Origin: Actinomycetes bacterium
GTDB lineage: Bacteria; Actinomycetota; Actinomycetes; Actinomycetales; Cellulomonadaceae
Reading direction: 5' to 3'
Length of the DNA: 7,935 nucleotides
Assembly (NCBI GenBank): GCA_023438885.1
Contig: JAEXPS010000141.1
Span: 1-7,935, forward strand
A model generated the notes under the pieces. The model did no database searches and was not told where the DNA came from. It was given only the letters and a program-made list of their open reading frames with translations. Shown piece by piece: positions 1 to 6,835 of the stretch; positions within the stretch are counted from its first letter, which is position 1, and every line of letters begins with the position of its first letter. Position numbers and translations under genes: made by a program.

Positions 1-1150
1 CGCCGGGGGTGACCCGCTGCGGCTGGACGGCGATCTTCGCGGCGCGGGTCATGGCCCGCACGTCCGCACGCTGCTCGGGCAGCGTGAGGGTGACCACGAC
101 GCCCTCGGCACCGGCGCGCGCGGTGCGGCCGGAGCGGTGCAGGTACGCCTTGTGCTCGGCCGGCGGGTCCACGTGCACCACCAGCTCCACGTCGTCCACG
201 TGGATGCCGCGGGCGGCGATGTCGGTGGCGACCAGCACGGTCGCCTCGCCGGACCCGAAGGCGGCGAGGTTGCGCTCGCGGGCGCCCTGGCCCAGGTTGC
301 CGTGCAGGTCCACGGCGGCGATGCCCTCGGCGACCAGCTGCTTGGCCAGCTTCTTGGCGTGGTGCTTGGTGCGCAGGAACAGCACGCGCCGCCCGGTGCC
401 GCCGGCGAGCTGGCGCACCACGGCCTGCTTGGCCGCGACGTCCGCGAGCTCCAGCACGTGGTGGGTCATCGCGGTGACCGGGGACTCCGCCGGGTCCACC
501 GCATGGTGCACGGGGTTGGTCAGGTACCTGCGCACCAGCACGTCGACGCCGTTGTCGAGCGTGGCGCTGAACAGCATGCGCTGGCCGCGGGCCGGGGTGC
601 GGTCGAGGAGCCGCTTCACCCCGGGCAGGAAGCCGAGGTCGGCCATGTGGTCCGCCTCGTCGAGCACCGTGATCTGCACACCCTCGAGGGTGAGCAGCTT
701 CTGGTTCAGCAGGTCCTCGAGGCGCCCGGGGCAGGCGACCACGATGTCGACGCCCGCGTTGAGCGCGTTGACCTGCCGCGACTGCGCGACACCGCCGTAG
801 ACGGTCGTCGTGCGCAGCCCGGCCGCGGCGGCCAGGGGAGCCAGGGTCGCGTCGATCTGGTTCGCCAGCTCGCGGGTGGGGCAGAGCACCAGCCCGCGGG
901 GGGCGGGCAGGGCGCGGCCACCGGGCCGGGACCCGCGGTTGGCCGACGACGACGCAGCGAGCCGCGCGACGAGCGGCAGCGCGAACGCGAGGGTCTTGCC
1001 CGAGCCGGTACGCCCGCGGCCGAGCACGTCACGGCCGGAGAGCGAGTCGGGAAGCGTGGCGGTCTGGATGGGGAAGGGAGAGGTGATGCCCGCCCGCGCC
1101 AGGGTGGCAGCGAGGACGGTGGGCACGCCGAGATCGGCGAAGGTGGTCAT
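1..1150 (-). CDS. DEAD-box ATP-dependent RNA helicase (C-terminus cut by window edge)
   Basis: The first 383 codons are present with no stop, and the gene continues past base 1. The protein should unwind or remodel RNA duplexes in the cytoplasm using ATP. Motifs appear in the standard order: Q-motif with F4 and PIQ at 27-29, motif I GRTGSGKT at 46-53, Ia PTRELA at 91-96, Ib PGR at 141-143, II DEAD at 164-167, III SAT at 195-197, V ATDIAARGI at 308-316, and VI HRSGRTARAG at 338-347. Both RecA-like domains are therefore complete and only the tail is missing. The ATG at 1148-1150 is chosen because it gives a normal short lead into the Q-motif and is preceded by a Shine-Dalgarno-like GAAAGG (complement of 1157-1162) six bases upstream. 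It is divergent from prfB. It resembles RhlE-type single-protein helicases, but the tail that would separate subfamilies (RhlE, CsdA/DeaD, SrmB) is outside the window, so no symbol is given. Confidence 0.95.
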   Translation of the reverse strand, partial: MTTFADLGVPTVLAATLARAGITSPFPIQTATLPDSLSGRDVLGRGRTGSGKTLAFALPLVARLAASSSANRGSRPGGRALPAPRGLVLCPTRELANQIDATLAPLAAAAGLRTTTVYGGVAQSRQVNALNAGVDIVVACPGRLEDLLNQKLLTLEGVQITVLDEADHMADLGFLPGVKRLLDRTPARGQRMLFSATLDNGVDVLVRRYLTNPVHHAVDPAESPVTAMTHHVLELADVAAKQAVVRQLAGGTGRRVLFLRTKHHAKKLAKQLVAEGIAAVDLHGNLGQGARERNLAAFGSGEATVLVATDIAARGIHVDDVELVVHVDPPAEHKAYLHRSGRTARAGAEGVVVTLTLPEQRADVRAMTRAAKIAVQPQRVTPG

Positions 1151-1389
1151 GAACAGCCTTTCAGGCGCCGCAGGCGACAGGCCGCGGCAGGTCGGGGTCG
1201 TGGGTCCGCCGCGCGAGCGACCGGGCCGGCGCCGCCACCGGCGGGCCGCAGGGCGGCCGAGCGGGGCGACGGGAAGAGGGCTCGGGGGGTTCTCCACGAC
1301 GCGGGGCGCCGCGCTCTGCGGCACTCCCAGTGGCTCAAGCGTCTCACACGGTCCGGCCTATTCCCTCCTCGCCGGTACCCTGGACGGTC
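1151..1389. other. Divergent spacer between helicase gene and prfB
   Basis: This 239-bp non-coding spacer separates two genes transcribed away from each other, so it should carry both promoters. On the plus strand a TACCCT box lies just before prfB (separate entry). On the minus strand the helicase ribosome-binding site is at 1157-1162, but I see no TANNNT-type -10 for the helicase; TA dinucleotides are almost absent here. The middle (about 1165-1320) is extremely G+C-rich with short self-complementary GGC/GCC stretches and no recognisable gene, RNA or operator. Confidence 0.6.
1376..1381 (+). promoter_or_regulatory. -10 box of a probable leaderless prfB promoter
   Basis: TACCCT fits the actinobacterial TANNNT -10 pattern and is followed after 8 nt by the GTG start of prfB at 1390. 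A transcript from this box would begin at or within a base or two of the start codon. No purine-rich ribosome-binding site lies in front of the GTG, which agrees with a leaderless mRNA. I see no convincing -35 hexamer 16-19 nt upstream. Confidence 0.5.
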
Positions 1390-2499
1390 GTGGCCACCAC
1401 CGACTTCCCCGCCGAGATCCGCGATCTGCGCACCACGCTGGAGTCCATCCGCGCGGTGAGCGACCCGACGGTGCTCAAGGCGAAGATCGCCGAGCTGTCG
1501 GAGCAGGCCTCCGCCCCGGACCTGTGGGACGACCCCGAGCACGCCCAGCAGGTGACCAGCGCGCTGTCCGCCACGCAGGCCGAGCTGGACCGCGTGGACA
1601 AGCTCGGCGCCCGGATCGACGACCTGGAGACCCTCGCCGAGCTCGCGGCCGAGGAGGACGACGCGGACACCCTCGCCGAGGCCGAGGGGGAGCTGAGCAA
1701 GATCCGCAAGGACCTCGGCGAGCTCGAGGTCCGCACCCTGCTCAACGGCGAGTACGACCAGCGTGACGCGGTCGTCACGATCCGCTCCGGCGCGGGCGGC
1801 GTCGACGCCGCCGACTTCGCCGAGATGCTGCTGCGGATGTACCTGCGCTGGGCCGAGCGCCACGGGTACGCGACGAAGGTGCTCGACACGAGCTATGCGG
1901 AGGAGGCCGGCATCAAGTCCGCGACCTTCGAGGTGAAGGTGCCGTACGCCTACGGCAACCTCTCGGTCGAGGCGGGCACGCACCGCCTGGTGCGCATCAG
2001 CCCGTTCGACAACCAGGGCCGCCGGCAGACGAGCTTCGCCGCCGTCGAGGTGATCCCGCTCATCGAGCAGACCGACCACGTCGACGTGCCCGAGACCGAC
2101 ATCCGCATCGACGTGTTCCGCTCGTCCGGCCCGGGCGGCCAGTCGGTGAACACCACGGACTCGGCCGTCCGCATCACGCACCTGCCCACCGGCATCGTGG
2201 TCTCGATGCAGGACGAGAAGAGCCAGATCCAGAACCGCGCCGCCGCGATGCGCGTGCTCCAGTCGCGCCTGCTGGTGCAGCGCCAGCAGGAGGAGGACGC
2301 GAAGAAGAAGGAGCTCGCCGGCGACATCAAGGCGAGCTGGGGCGACCAGATGCGCTCCTACGTGCTGCACCCGTACCAGATGGTCAAGGACCTGCGCACC
2401 GAGTACGAGGTGGGCAACCCGGCCGCGGTCTTCGACGGCGACATCGACGGGTTCCTCGAGGCCGGCATCCGCTGGCGGCGCTCGCCAAACCACGACTGA
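1390..2499 (+). CDS. prfB: Peptide chain release factor 2 (RF2)
   Basis: RF2 recognises UGA and UAA stop codons in the ribosomal A site and triggers hydrolysis of the peptidyl-tRNA ester. The 369-residue product matches the usual RF2 length. An N-terminal helical domain contains LWDDP. The codon-recognition tripeptide is SPF at 204-206 (RF1 would have PxT), and the catalytic GGQ is at 249-251 inside SSGPGGQSVNTTDSAVR. The C-terminus has the conserved QMRSYVLHPYQMVKDLRT block. The GTG at 1390 is preferred over an in-frame GTG at 1330 because it begins the conserved N-terminal helix and sits 8 nt after a -10 box. The frame is continuous: there is no internal UGA and no frameshift signal near codon 25, unlike enterobacterial prfB, so the classic RF2 autoregulation is absent. 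The gene itself ends in TGA, a stop read by its own product. Confidence 0.97.
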   Translation: MATTDFPAEIRDLRTTLESIRAVSDPTVLKAKIAELSEQASAPDLWDDPEHAQQVTSALSATQAELDRVDKLGARIDDLETLAELAAEEDDADTLAEAEGELSKIRKDLGELEVRTLLNGEYDQRDAVVTIRSGAGGVDAADFAEMLLRMYLRWAERHGYATKVLDTSYAEEAGIKSATFEVKVPYAYGNLSVEAGTHRLVRISPFDNQGRRQTSFAAVEVIPLIEQTDHVDVPETDIRIDVFRSSGPGGQSVNTTDSAVRITHLPTGIVVSMQDEKSQIQNRAAAMRVLQSRLLVQRQQEEDAKKKELAGDIKASWGDQMRSYVLHPYQMVKDLRTEYEVGNPAAVFDGDIDGFLEAGIRWRRSPNHD

Positions 2500-2525
2500 C
2501 CGGGCGGTATGTCCCGGTACGCCCG
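2499..2525 (+). terminator. Possible prfB terminator hairpin
   Basis: Directly at the prfB stop, ACCGGG (2499-2504) can pair with CCCGGT (2513-2518) across an 8-nt loop. Alternatively CGGGCG (2501-2506) can pair with CGCCCG (2520-2525). The two stems exclude each other. There is no T-run after either, which is common for actinobacterial terminators but weakens the call; six-base G+C stems are frequent by chance in such DNA. Confidence 0.3.
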
Positions 2526-2586
2526 ACGAACGCGCCCGGAAGAGCCGAATCGCGCCGTCTGGTGCGGCGTGTCCTGTCCCTGGACC

Positions 2587-2600
2587 CGAACGCCCGTTCG
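2587..2600 (+). promoter_or_regulatory. LexA (SOS) box-like inverted repeat in the ftsE promoter
   Basis: The 14-bp element CGAACGCCCGTTCG is a perfect inverted repeat of CGAACG/CGTTCG with a 2-bp centre. Written differently it is CGAAC-N4-GTTCG, the core of the LexA/DinR operator known in Gram-positive bacteria and mycobacteria (fullest mycobacterial form TCGAAC-N4-GTTCGA). The outermost T and A of that longer form are absent here (C and T instead). The element ends exactly one base before the putative -10 box of ftsE, so a bound repressor would occlude RNA polymerase. LexA binding is inferred from sequence only; another palindrome-binding regulator is possible. Confidence 0.5.
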
Positions 2601-2606
2601 TAGCCT
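2601..2606 (+). promoter_or_regulatory. -10 box of a probable leaderless ftsE promoter
   Basis: TAGCCT fits TANNNT and is followed after 6 nt by the ftsE GTG at 2613, placing the transcription start at or next to the start codon. No ribosome-binding site is present upstream. The TAG of the box is also an in-frame stop for ftsE, so translation cannot start further upstream. A clear -35 is not seen; the spacer instead holds the LexA-like inverted repeat. Confidence 0.55.
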
Positions 2607-2612
2607 CGATCA

Positions 2613-3302
<690 letters not shown>

Positions 3303-3303
3303 G

Positions 3304-4218
3304 ATGAGGCTCCGATTCATCTTCAGCGAGATCGGTCTCGGCCTGCGCCGCAACCTCTCGATGACCGTCTCGGTCATCCTCGTCACCTTCGTCTCCCTGA
3401 CCTTCGTCGGCGTCGCGTCCCTGCTGCAGACGCAGATCGGCAAGATGAAGGACGACTGGTACGACAAGGTCGAGGTCAGCGCGTTCCTCTGCCCGGCGCA
3501 CTCGTCTGCCCCCACGTGCGCGGGCGGCGAGGTGACCGAGGAGCAGATGGCGAAGATCCGCGCCGCGCTCGATGCTCCCGAGGTCAAGCCGCTCATCCAG
3601 AGCGTCGAGGTGGAGACCAAGGAAGAGGCGTTCGCCTCGTTCCAGGAGCGGTTCGCGGGCCAGTTCTGGGCCACGGCGGCGACGGTCGACGACATGAACG
3701 CGTCCTTCCGCATCAAGCTGACGGACCCGACGCAGTTCCAGGTGGTCGCCGACGTGCTCTCCGGCATGCACGGCGTCGAGGAGGTCCAGGACCAGCGGGC
3801 GCTGTTCGACCGGCTGTTCCTGGTGCTGGACCGCGCCACGTTGCTGTCCGTCGGCCTCGCGGCCGTGATGCTGCTGGCGGCCGTGCTGCTCATCACCACC
3901 ACCATCCGGCTGTCCGCGATCTCCCGGCGCCGCGAGACCGGGATCATGCGGCTCGTCGGCGCCTCGAACCTCTTCATCCAACTGCCCTTCATGCTCGAAG
4001 GTGCGATTGCCGCGACCGTCGGGGCCGCGATGGCCATCGGCGCGCTCTGGCTGACCGTGCGGTACCTCGTCGCGGACTGGCTGGAGCAGTCGGTGCAGTG
4101 GATCCCGTACGTCGGCACCGCGGACGTGGCGGCCATCGCGCCGATGCTTCTCGGCATCGCGATCGTGCTCGCGCTGATCTCGTCCCTGGTGACCCTCAAC
4201 CGGTTCACGAAGGTGTGA
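3304..4218 (+). CDS. ftsX: Cell-division membrane protein FtsX
   Basis: FtsX is the membrane half of FtsEX, a type VII ABC-like mechanotransmitter. The 304 residues show the family layout: a cytoplasmic N-terminal stretch, TM1 about 20-41, a large extracytoplasmic domain about 42-176, TM2 about 179-201, a cytoplasmic loop RRRETGIMRLVGAS at 208-221 (the conserved FtsE-contact region), TM3 about 229-252 and TM4 about 275-298. The extracytoplasmic domain has two cysteines, C63 and C72, bounding a short insertion; they could form a disulfide loop. The ATG at 3304 lies one base after the ftsE stop, so translation is coupled. The downstream M23 gene is the obvious candidate for the hydrolase that this domain recruits and activates; that pairing is inferred from operon position and from known FtsEX partners (EnvC, PcsB, CwlO, RipC). 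Confidence 0.95.
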   Translation: MRLRFIFSEIGLGLRRNLSMTVSVILVTFVSLTFVGVASLLQTQIGKMKDDWYDKVEVSAFLCPAHSSAPTCAGGEVTEEQMAKIRAALDAPEVKPLIQSVEVETKEEAFASFQERFAGQFWATAATVDDMNASFRIKLTDPTQFQVVADVLSGMHGVEEVQDQRALFDRLFLVLDRATLLSVGLAAVMLLAAVLLITTTIRLSAISRRRETGIMRLVGASNLFIQLPFMLEGAIAATVGAAMAIGALWLTVRYLVADWLEQSVQWIPYVGTADVAAIAPMLLGIAIVLALISSLVTLNRFTKV

Positions 4219-4222
4219 TGGC

Positions 4223-5521
4223 ATGACGAGGCCCCGCAAGATCCTCACCGCGGCACTCGCCGCGCTGTTCGTCGGCCTGACAGCCGTGGCCCAGCCCGCG
4301 GTGGCCGACGACCTCTCGCACAAGCGTCAGCAGACGCAGAACGCGATCGACGCCGCCGACCGGCGGGCCGCGGAGCTCGAGGACGCGATCGAGGAGCTCA
4401 CCGGCGACATCGCGGAGGCGATCAAGCAGCTCGAGGCGCTGCAGCACCAGGTCGTCGAAGCCACCGCCAAGCTCACGCAGGCGCAGGGCGTGCTCGACGA
4501 GGCGCTGCGCAAGCAGCAGCTCATCGCGGCCCAGCTCGCCGACGCGCAGAGCCAGGAGACGGTGCTCGGCCAGCAGATCGCCGACGGGGAGAACCAGCAG
4601 GCGGCGATCAGGGCCGCCATCGGCCAGATGGCTCGGGAGGCCTACCGGGGCGGTGGCGACGTCTCCGCGCTGACGATGATCCTCGACGCCGACTCGGCGC
4701 AGGACTTCGTGCAGTCGTACTCGATGCTCGGCGCGGCACAGCGCACGCAGGAGGAAGTGTTCAACCAGCTCGCGGACCTGGAGGCGGAGAACAAGAACAA
4801 GGCAGCACGCCTCGAGGCGGTGCGCCTGAAGATCACGGAGCTCAAGGCGGAGGCCGACCGCCAGGTGCAGGTCGCCGACGAGGCGCGCCAGGCTGCCGCG
4901 AACGCCAAGGCGGAGGTCGAACGGCTCGAGCGCGAGCAGGCGGACCTGAAGGCATCGAAGGAGGGCGATCTCGCCGCCGCGCGCGCCCAGCTCGCGGAGG
5001 TCGACGCCGCCAAGGCGGAGCTGGATCAGCAGCTCAAGGCGATCATCGAGGAGCAGCGCCGCCGGGCGGCGGAGCAGGGCACCACCGCGAACCCCGGCCA
5101 GGCGCTGCCGGGCGCCTGGTTCTCGAACCCCACCGCCACGGTGCCGATGTACGTCACCAGCGAGTACGGCATGCGGCTGCACCCGGTGCTGGGGTACTGG
5201 CGACTGCACGCGGGCATCGACCTGCGCGACCGGTGCGGCCAGCCGGTGTACGCCGGCCGTGACGGGCGGGTCCAGTGGACGCGGTTGCGCGCCGGGTACG
5301 GCAACCAGGTGATGATCGACCACGGCTGGGTCAACGGGCAGTCGCTGATGTCCAGCTACAACCACATGCAGAGCTTCACCACCTCGGCGGGTGCCTGGGT
5401 GACGGCCGGGCAGCTCATCGGCTACGCGGGGAACACCGGCACGTCGGCGGCCTGCCACCTGCACTTCGAGGTCTACATCAACGGCGGAACGGTGAACCCC
5501 CGGGGTTACCTCGGGCTCTGA
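4223..5521 (+). CDS. Secreted coiled-coil M23 (LytM-type) peptidoglycan endopeptidase, likely FtsEX effector
   Basis: This 432-residue exported protein probably cuts peptide cross-links in peptidoglycan under FtsEX control. A Sec signal peptide (RPRK n-region, hydrophobic core, AVA-DD cleavage after about residue 28) is followed by a long coiled coil (about 30-285, rich in A/E/Q/K/L). The coil is interrupted at about 138-168 by the REAYRGGG...LDADSAQDFVQ segment also typical of EnvC/PcsB/CwlO-type coils. The C-terminal M23 domain (about 305-432) has HAGID (H329, D333), H381 in YNHM, and HLH (H412, H414). All zinc ligands (H329, D333, H414) and catalytic histidines (H381, H412) are intact, unlike EnvC, whose LytM domain is inactive. 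C338 and C411 could form a disulfide. The ATG lies four bases after the ftsX stop, with GAAGG nine bases upstream inside ftsX. Substrate bond and symbol are not determinable. Confidence 0.92.
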   Translation: MTRPRKILTAALAALFVGLTAVAQPAVADDLSHKRQQTQNAIDAADRRAAELEDAIEELTGDIAEAIKQLEALQHQVVEATAKLTQAQGVLDEALRKQQLIAAQLADAQSQETVLGQQIADGENQQAAIRAAIGQMAREAYRGGGDVSALTMILDADSAQDFVQSYSMLGAAQRTQEEVFNQLADLEAENKNKAARLEAVRLKITELKAEADRQVQVADEARQAAANAKAEVERLEREQADLKASKEGDLAAARAQLAEVDAAKAELDQQLKAIIEEQRRRAAEQGTTANPGQALPGAWFSNPTATVPMYVTSEYGMRLHPVLGYWRLHAGIDLRDRCGQPVYAGRDGRVQWTRLRAGYGNQVMIDHGWVNGQSLMSSYNHMQSFTTSAGAWVTAGQLIGYAGNTGTSAACHLHFEVYINGGTVNPRGYLGL

Positions 5522-5551
5522 CACACACTGGGTTCGACTGAAGGGGGCGGG

Positions 5552-6193
5552 ATGCCGACATCGACGAGGGCCGTGTTCATCGAGGCCGCGGAGGGTGGGC
5601 TGACCCTCGTCGGGCGCCCGGAGGTCGCCGCGGCCTGGGACGAGCCGAGCGCGCTGGCGCAGATGAGCGTCGGCGCGCTCGCCGCGCACCTGGCTCGCCA
5701 GGTGACGCGGGTCCCGGAGGTGCTGACCTTCCCGCCGCTCGACGAGCGCCCCGTGCCCCTCGTCGAGCACTACCAGCGCTCCGTGTGGGTGGCGGCCGGC
5801 GTGGACGACGAGCCGAACGTGGCGATCCGCCAGCGGGCCGACGACGATGCGGCGCCCGGCCGGGACGAGGTGCTGCGGCGTGCGCGAGCCGCGCTCGACG
5901 CCACGCGCGCGACGCTGCCGGACCTGGAGCTGGACCACGTGGTGCGCCCGCCGTGGACCTCCTGGAACCTCACGCTCGAGGACTACCTGCGCACGCGCGT
6001 GATGGAGCTGGTGGTGCACAGCGACGACCTGGCGGTCAGCGTCGGCATCGACCCGCCCGCGTGGCCGGAGGAGGTGGTGGCGCCGGTGCTCGGGTTGCTC
6101 ACCACGCTGGCGGTCAAGCGGCACGGGGTGCCGGCTGTGCTGCGCACGCTGAGCCGCGCCGAGCGCGCGCCGGGGAACGTGTCCGCCTTCTGA
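5552..6193 (+). CDS. DinB/maleylpyruvate-isomerase-like metal-binding protein (mycothiol-dependent superfamily)
   Basis: The 213-residue soluble protein looks like the maleylpyruvate isomerase N-terminal / DinB-like four-helix family. Members bind one divalent metal and often use mycothiol as thiol cofactor. The expected three-histidine/glutamate site is visible: H46 in LAAHL, then E152 and H156 in the RVMELVVHSDDLA segment. This matches the ligand spacing known for the Corynebacterium glutamicum enzyme (His52, Glu144, His148). The real substrate is unknown; most family members are not maleylpyruvate isomerases and no aromatic-degradation genes are nearby. The ATG at 5552 follows a strong purine-rich AAGGGGGCGG and lies 30 bases after the M23 stop, so it is probably co-transcribed with ftsEX-M23. 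It has no obvious functional link to cell division. Confidence 0.75.
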   Translation: MPTSTRAVFIEAAEGGLTLVGRPEVAAAWDEPSALAQMSVGALAAHLARQVTRVPEVLTFPPLDERPVPLVEHYQRSVWVAAGVDDEPNVAIRQRADDDAAPGRDEVLRRARAALDATRATLPDLELDHVVRPPWTSWNLTLEDYLRTRVMELVVHSDDLAVSVGIDPPAWPEEVVAPVLGLLTTLAVKRHGVPAVLRTLSRAERAPGNVSAF

Positions 6194-6228
6194 GTGGGAA
6201 AGCCGTGTGCGCTGGGCCTGCGTGCTTG

Positions 6229-6234
6229 TACGCT
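6229..6234 (+). promoter_or_regulatory. Possible -10 box for smpB
   Basis: TACGCT fits TANNNT and would give a leader of about 35 nt containing the strong smpB ribosome-binding site. No good -35 hexamer is visible 16-18 nt upstream, and smpB may simply be the last gene of the ftsE operon, so this is tentative. Confidence 0.3.
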
Positions 6235-6262
6235 CGTCGGTCGGCCACGGGGCGGAACGTTC

Positions 6263-6270
6263 GGGGAGGT
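6263..6270 (+). promoter_or_regulatory. smpB ribosome-binding site
   Basis: GGGGAGGT contains the full GGAGG core six bases before the ATG at 6276. It fixes the start of smpB and rules out the in-frame upstream GTG at 6207. An 8-bp palindrome GAACGTTC (6255-6262) sits immediately upstream. Confidence 0.85.
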
Positions 6271-6275
6271 GCGAG

Positions 6276-6749
6276 ATGGCCAAGCAGCAGGGCGGGCGCA
6301 GCCTGATCGCGCAGAACCGCAAGGCACGCCACGACTACATCATCGAGGACGTGTTCGAGGCCGGGATCGTCCTCATGGGCACCGAGGTGAAGGCGCTGCG
6401 TGACGGGCACGCGAACCTGACCGACTCCTGGTGCGAGATCGAGGATGGTGAAGCGTGGCTGCACGGCGTCCAGATCCCCGTCTACGCGATGGGGACGTGG
6501 ACCAACCACACCCCGCGGCGCAAGCGCAAGCTGCTGCTGCACCACGACGAGATCGCCCGGCTGGCCAGCCGCGCGCAGGACAAGGGGCAGACCATCGTGC
6601 CCCTCTCGCTCTACTTCGTCGGCGGCAAGGCCAAGGTGGAGATCGCCCTGGCGCGCGGCAAGAAGGAGTGGGACAAGCGGCAGACCCTGCGCGAGCGCCA
6701 AGACAACCTGGAGGCTCAGCGCGCCATCCGCGAGCGCCGCGACCGCTGA
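6276..6749 (+). CDS. smpB: SsrA-binding protein SmpB (trans-translation)
   Basis: SmpB binds the tRNA-like domain of tmRNA and brings it into the A site of stalled ribosomes, so that the mRNA is released and the nascent chain tagged for proteolysis. The 157-residue product has normal length. Conserved blocks are visible: the N-terminal IAQNRKARHDY, GTEVKALRDGHANLTDSW at 35-52 (part of the OB-fold tmRNA-binding surface), RKRKLLLH, PLSLYF and KVEIALARGKK. The basic C-terminal tail, which becomes helical in the mRNA channel, has the DKR motif at 133-135. In E. coli a histidine precedes DKR; here it is W132, an aromatic substitution at a variable position. A strong ribosome-binding site sets the ATG. 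The gene follows the DinB-like gene by 82 bases. The partner RNA gene ssrA is not in the short gap downstream. Confidence 0.97.
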   Translation: MAKQQGGRSLIAQNRKARHDYIIEDVFEAGIVLMGTEVKALRDGHANLTDSWCEIEDGEAWLHGVQIPVYAMGTWTNHTPRRKRKLLLHHDEIARLASRAQDKGQTIVPLSLYFVGGKAKVEIALARGKKEWDKRQTLRERQDNLEAQRAIRERRDR

Positions 6750-6765
6750 CCCCCGCCCCCCACGC

Positions 6766-6833
6766 CGAACCCGGCACTTCCGGCCGAGCCCGGCAGTCCG
6801 GACTGCCGGGCTGGACACGAACTGCCGGGCTCG
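6766..6833. repeat. Cluster of four short inverted/direct repeat copies
   Basis: Four copies of a 12-15-bp unit with consensus near RASTGCCGGGYT lie within 68 bp after smpB. Two are inverted: A at 6766-6779 (CGAACCCGGCACTT) and B at 6785-6797 (CGAGCCCGGCAGT). Two are direct: C at 6802-6812 (ACTGCCGGGCT) and D at 6821-6833 (ACTGCCGGGCTCG). B is the exact 13-bp reverse complement of D and the 11-bp reverse complement of C. C and D are 19 bp apart. The density and conservation are far beyond what G+C bias would give. It may be an intergenic repeat element of this genome or a regulatory/terminator structure; I do not recognise a named family. Confidence 0.8.
6787..6812 (+). terminator. Perfect 26-bp palindrome after smpB, likely transcription terminator or repeat core
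   Basis: Two 13-bp arms (AGCCCGGCAGTCC and its exact complement) meet with no spacer at 6799/6800. In RNA this folds into a very stable G+C stem of about 11 bp with a small loop, 37 nt after the smpB stop. No T-run follows, which is usual for many actinobacterial terminators. As double-stranded DNA it could equally be a dimeric-protein binding site or a cruciform. It belongs to the repeat cluster, so the terminator role is inference. Confidence 0.5.
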
Positions 6834-6835
6834 CG

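Noticed and set aside
1330..1389. Upstream GTG at 1330 as the prfB start
   Set aside because: The extra 20 residues do not look like any RF2 N-terminus and would contain the -10 box; GTG 1390 starts the conserved helix.
137..1459. Plus-strand open frames of several hundred codons over the helicase and divergent spacer
   Set aside because: They mirror the minus-strand helicase, whose nine motifs are all in frame; translations are compositionally biased without motifs.
6255..6262. GAACGTTC palindrome before the smpB ribosome-binding site as another SOS box
   Set aside because: A LexA box needs four bases between GAAC and GTTC; here there are none, and an 8-bp palindrome is easily due to chance.
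4205..6322. Long open frame of about 705 codons on the minus strand, antisense to the M23 and DinB-like genes
   Set aside because: It is opposite to clearly real genes with intact family motifs; its His/Arg/Leu-rich low-complexity translation is what G+C-rich third-position bias creates on the opposite strand.
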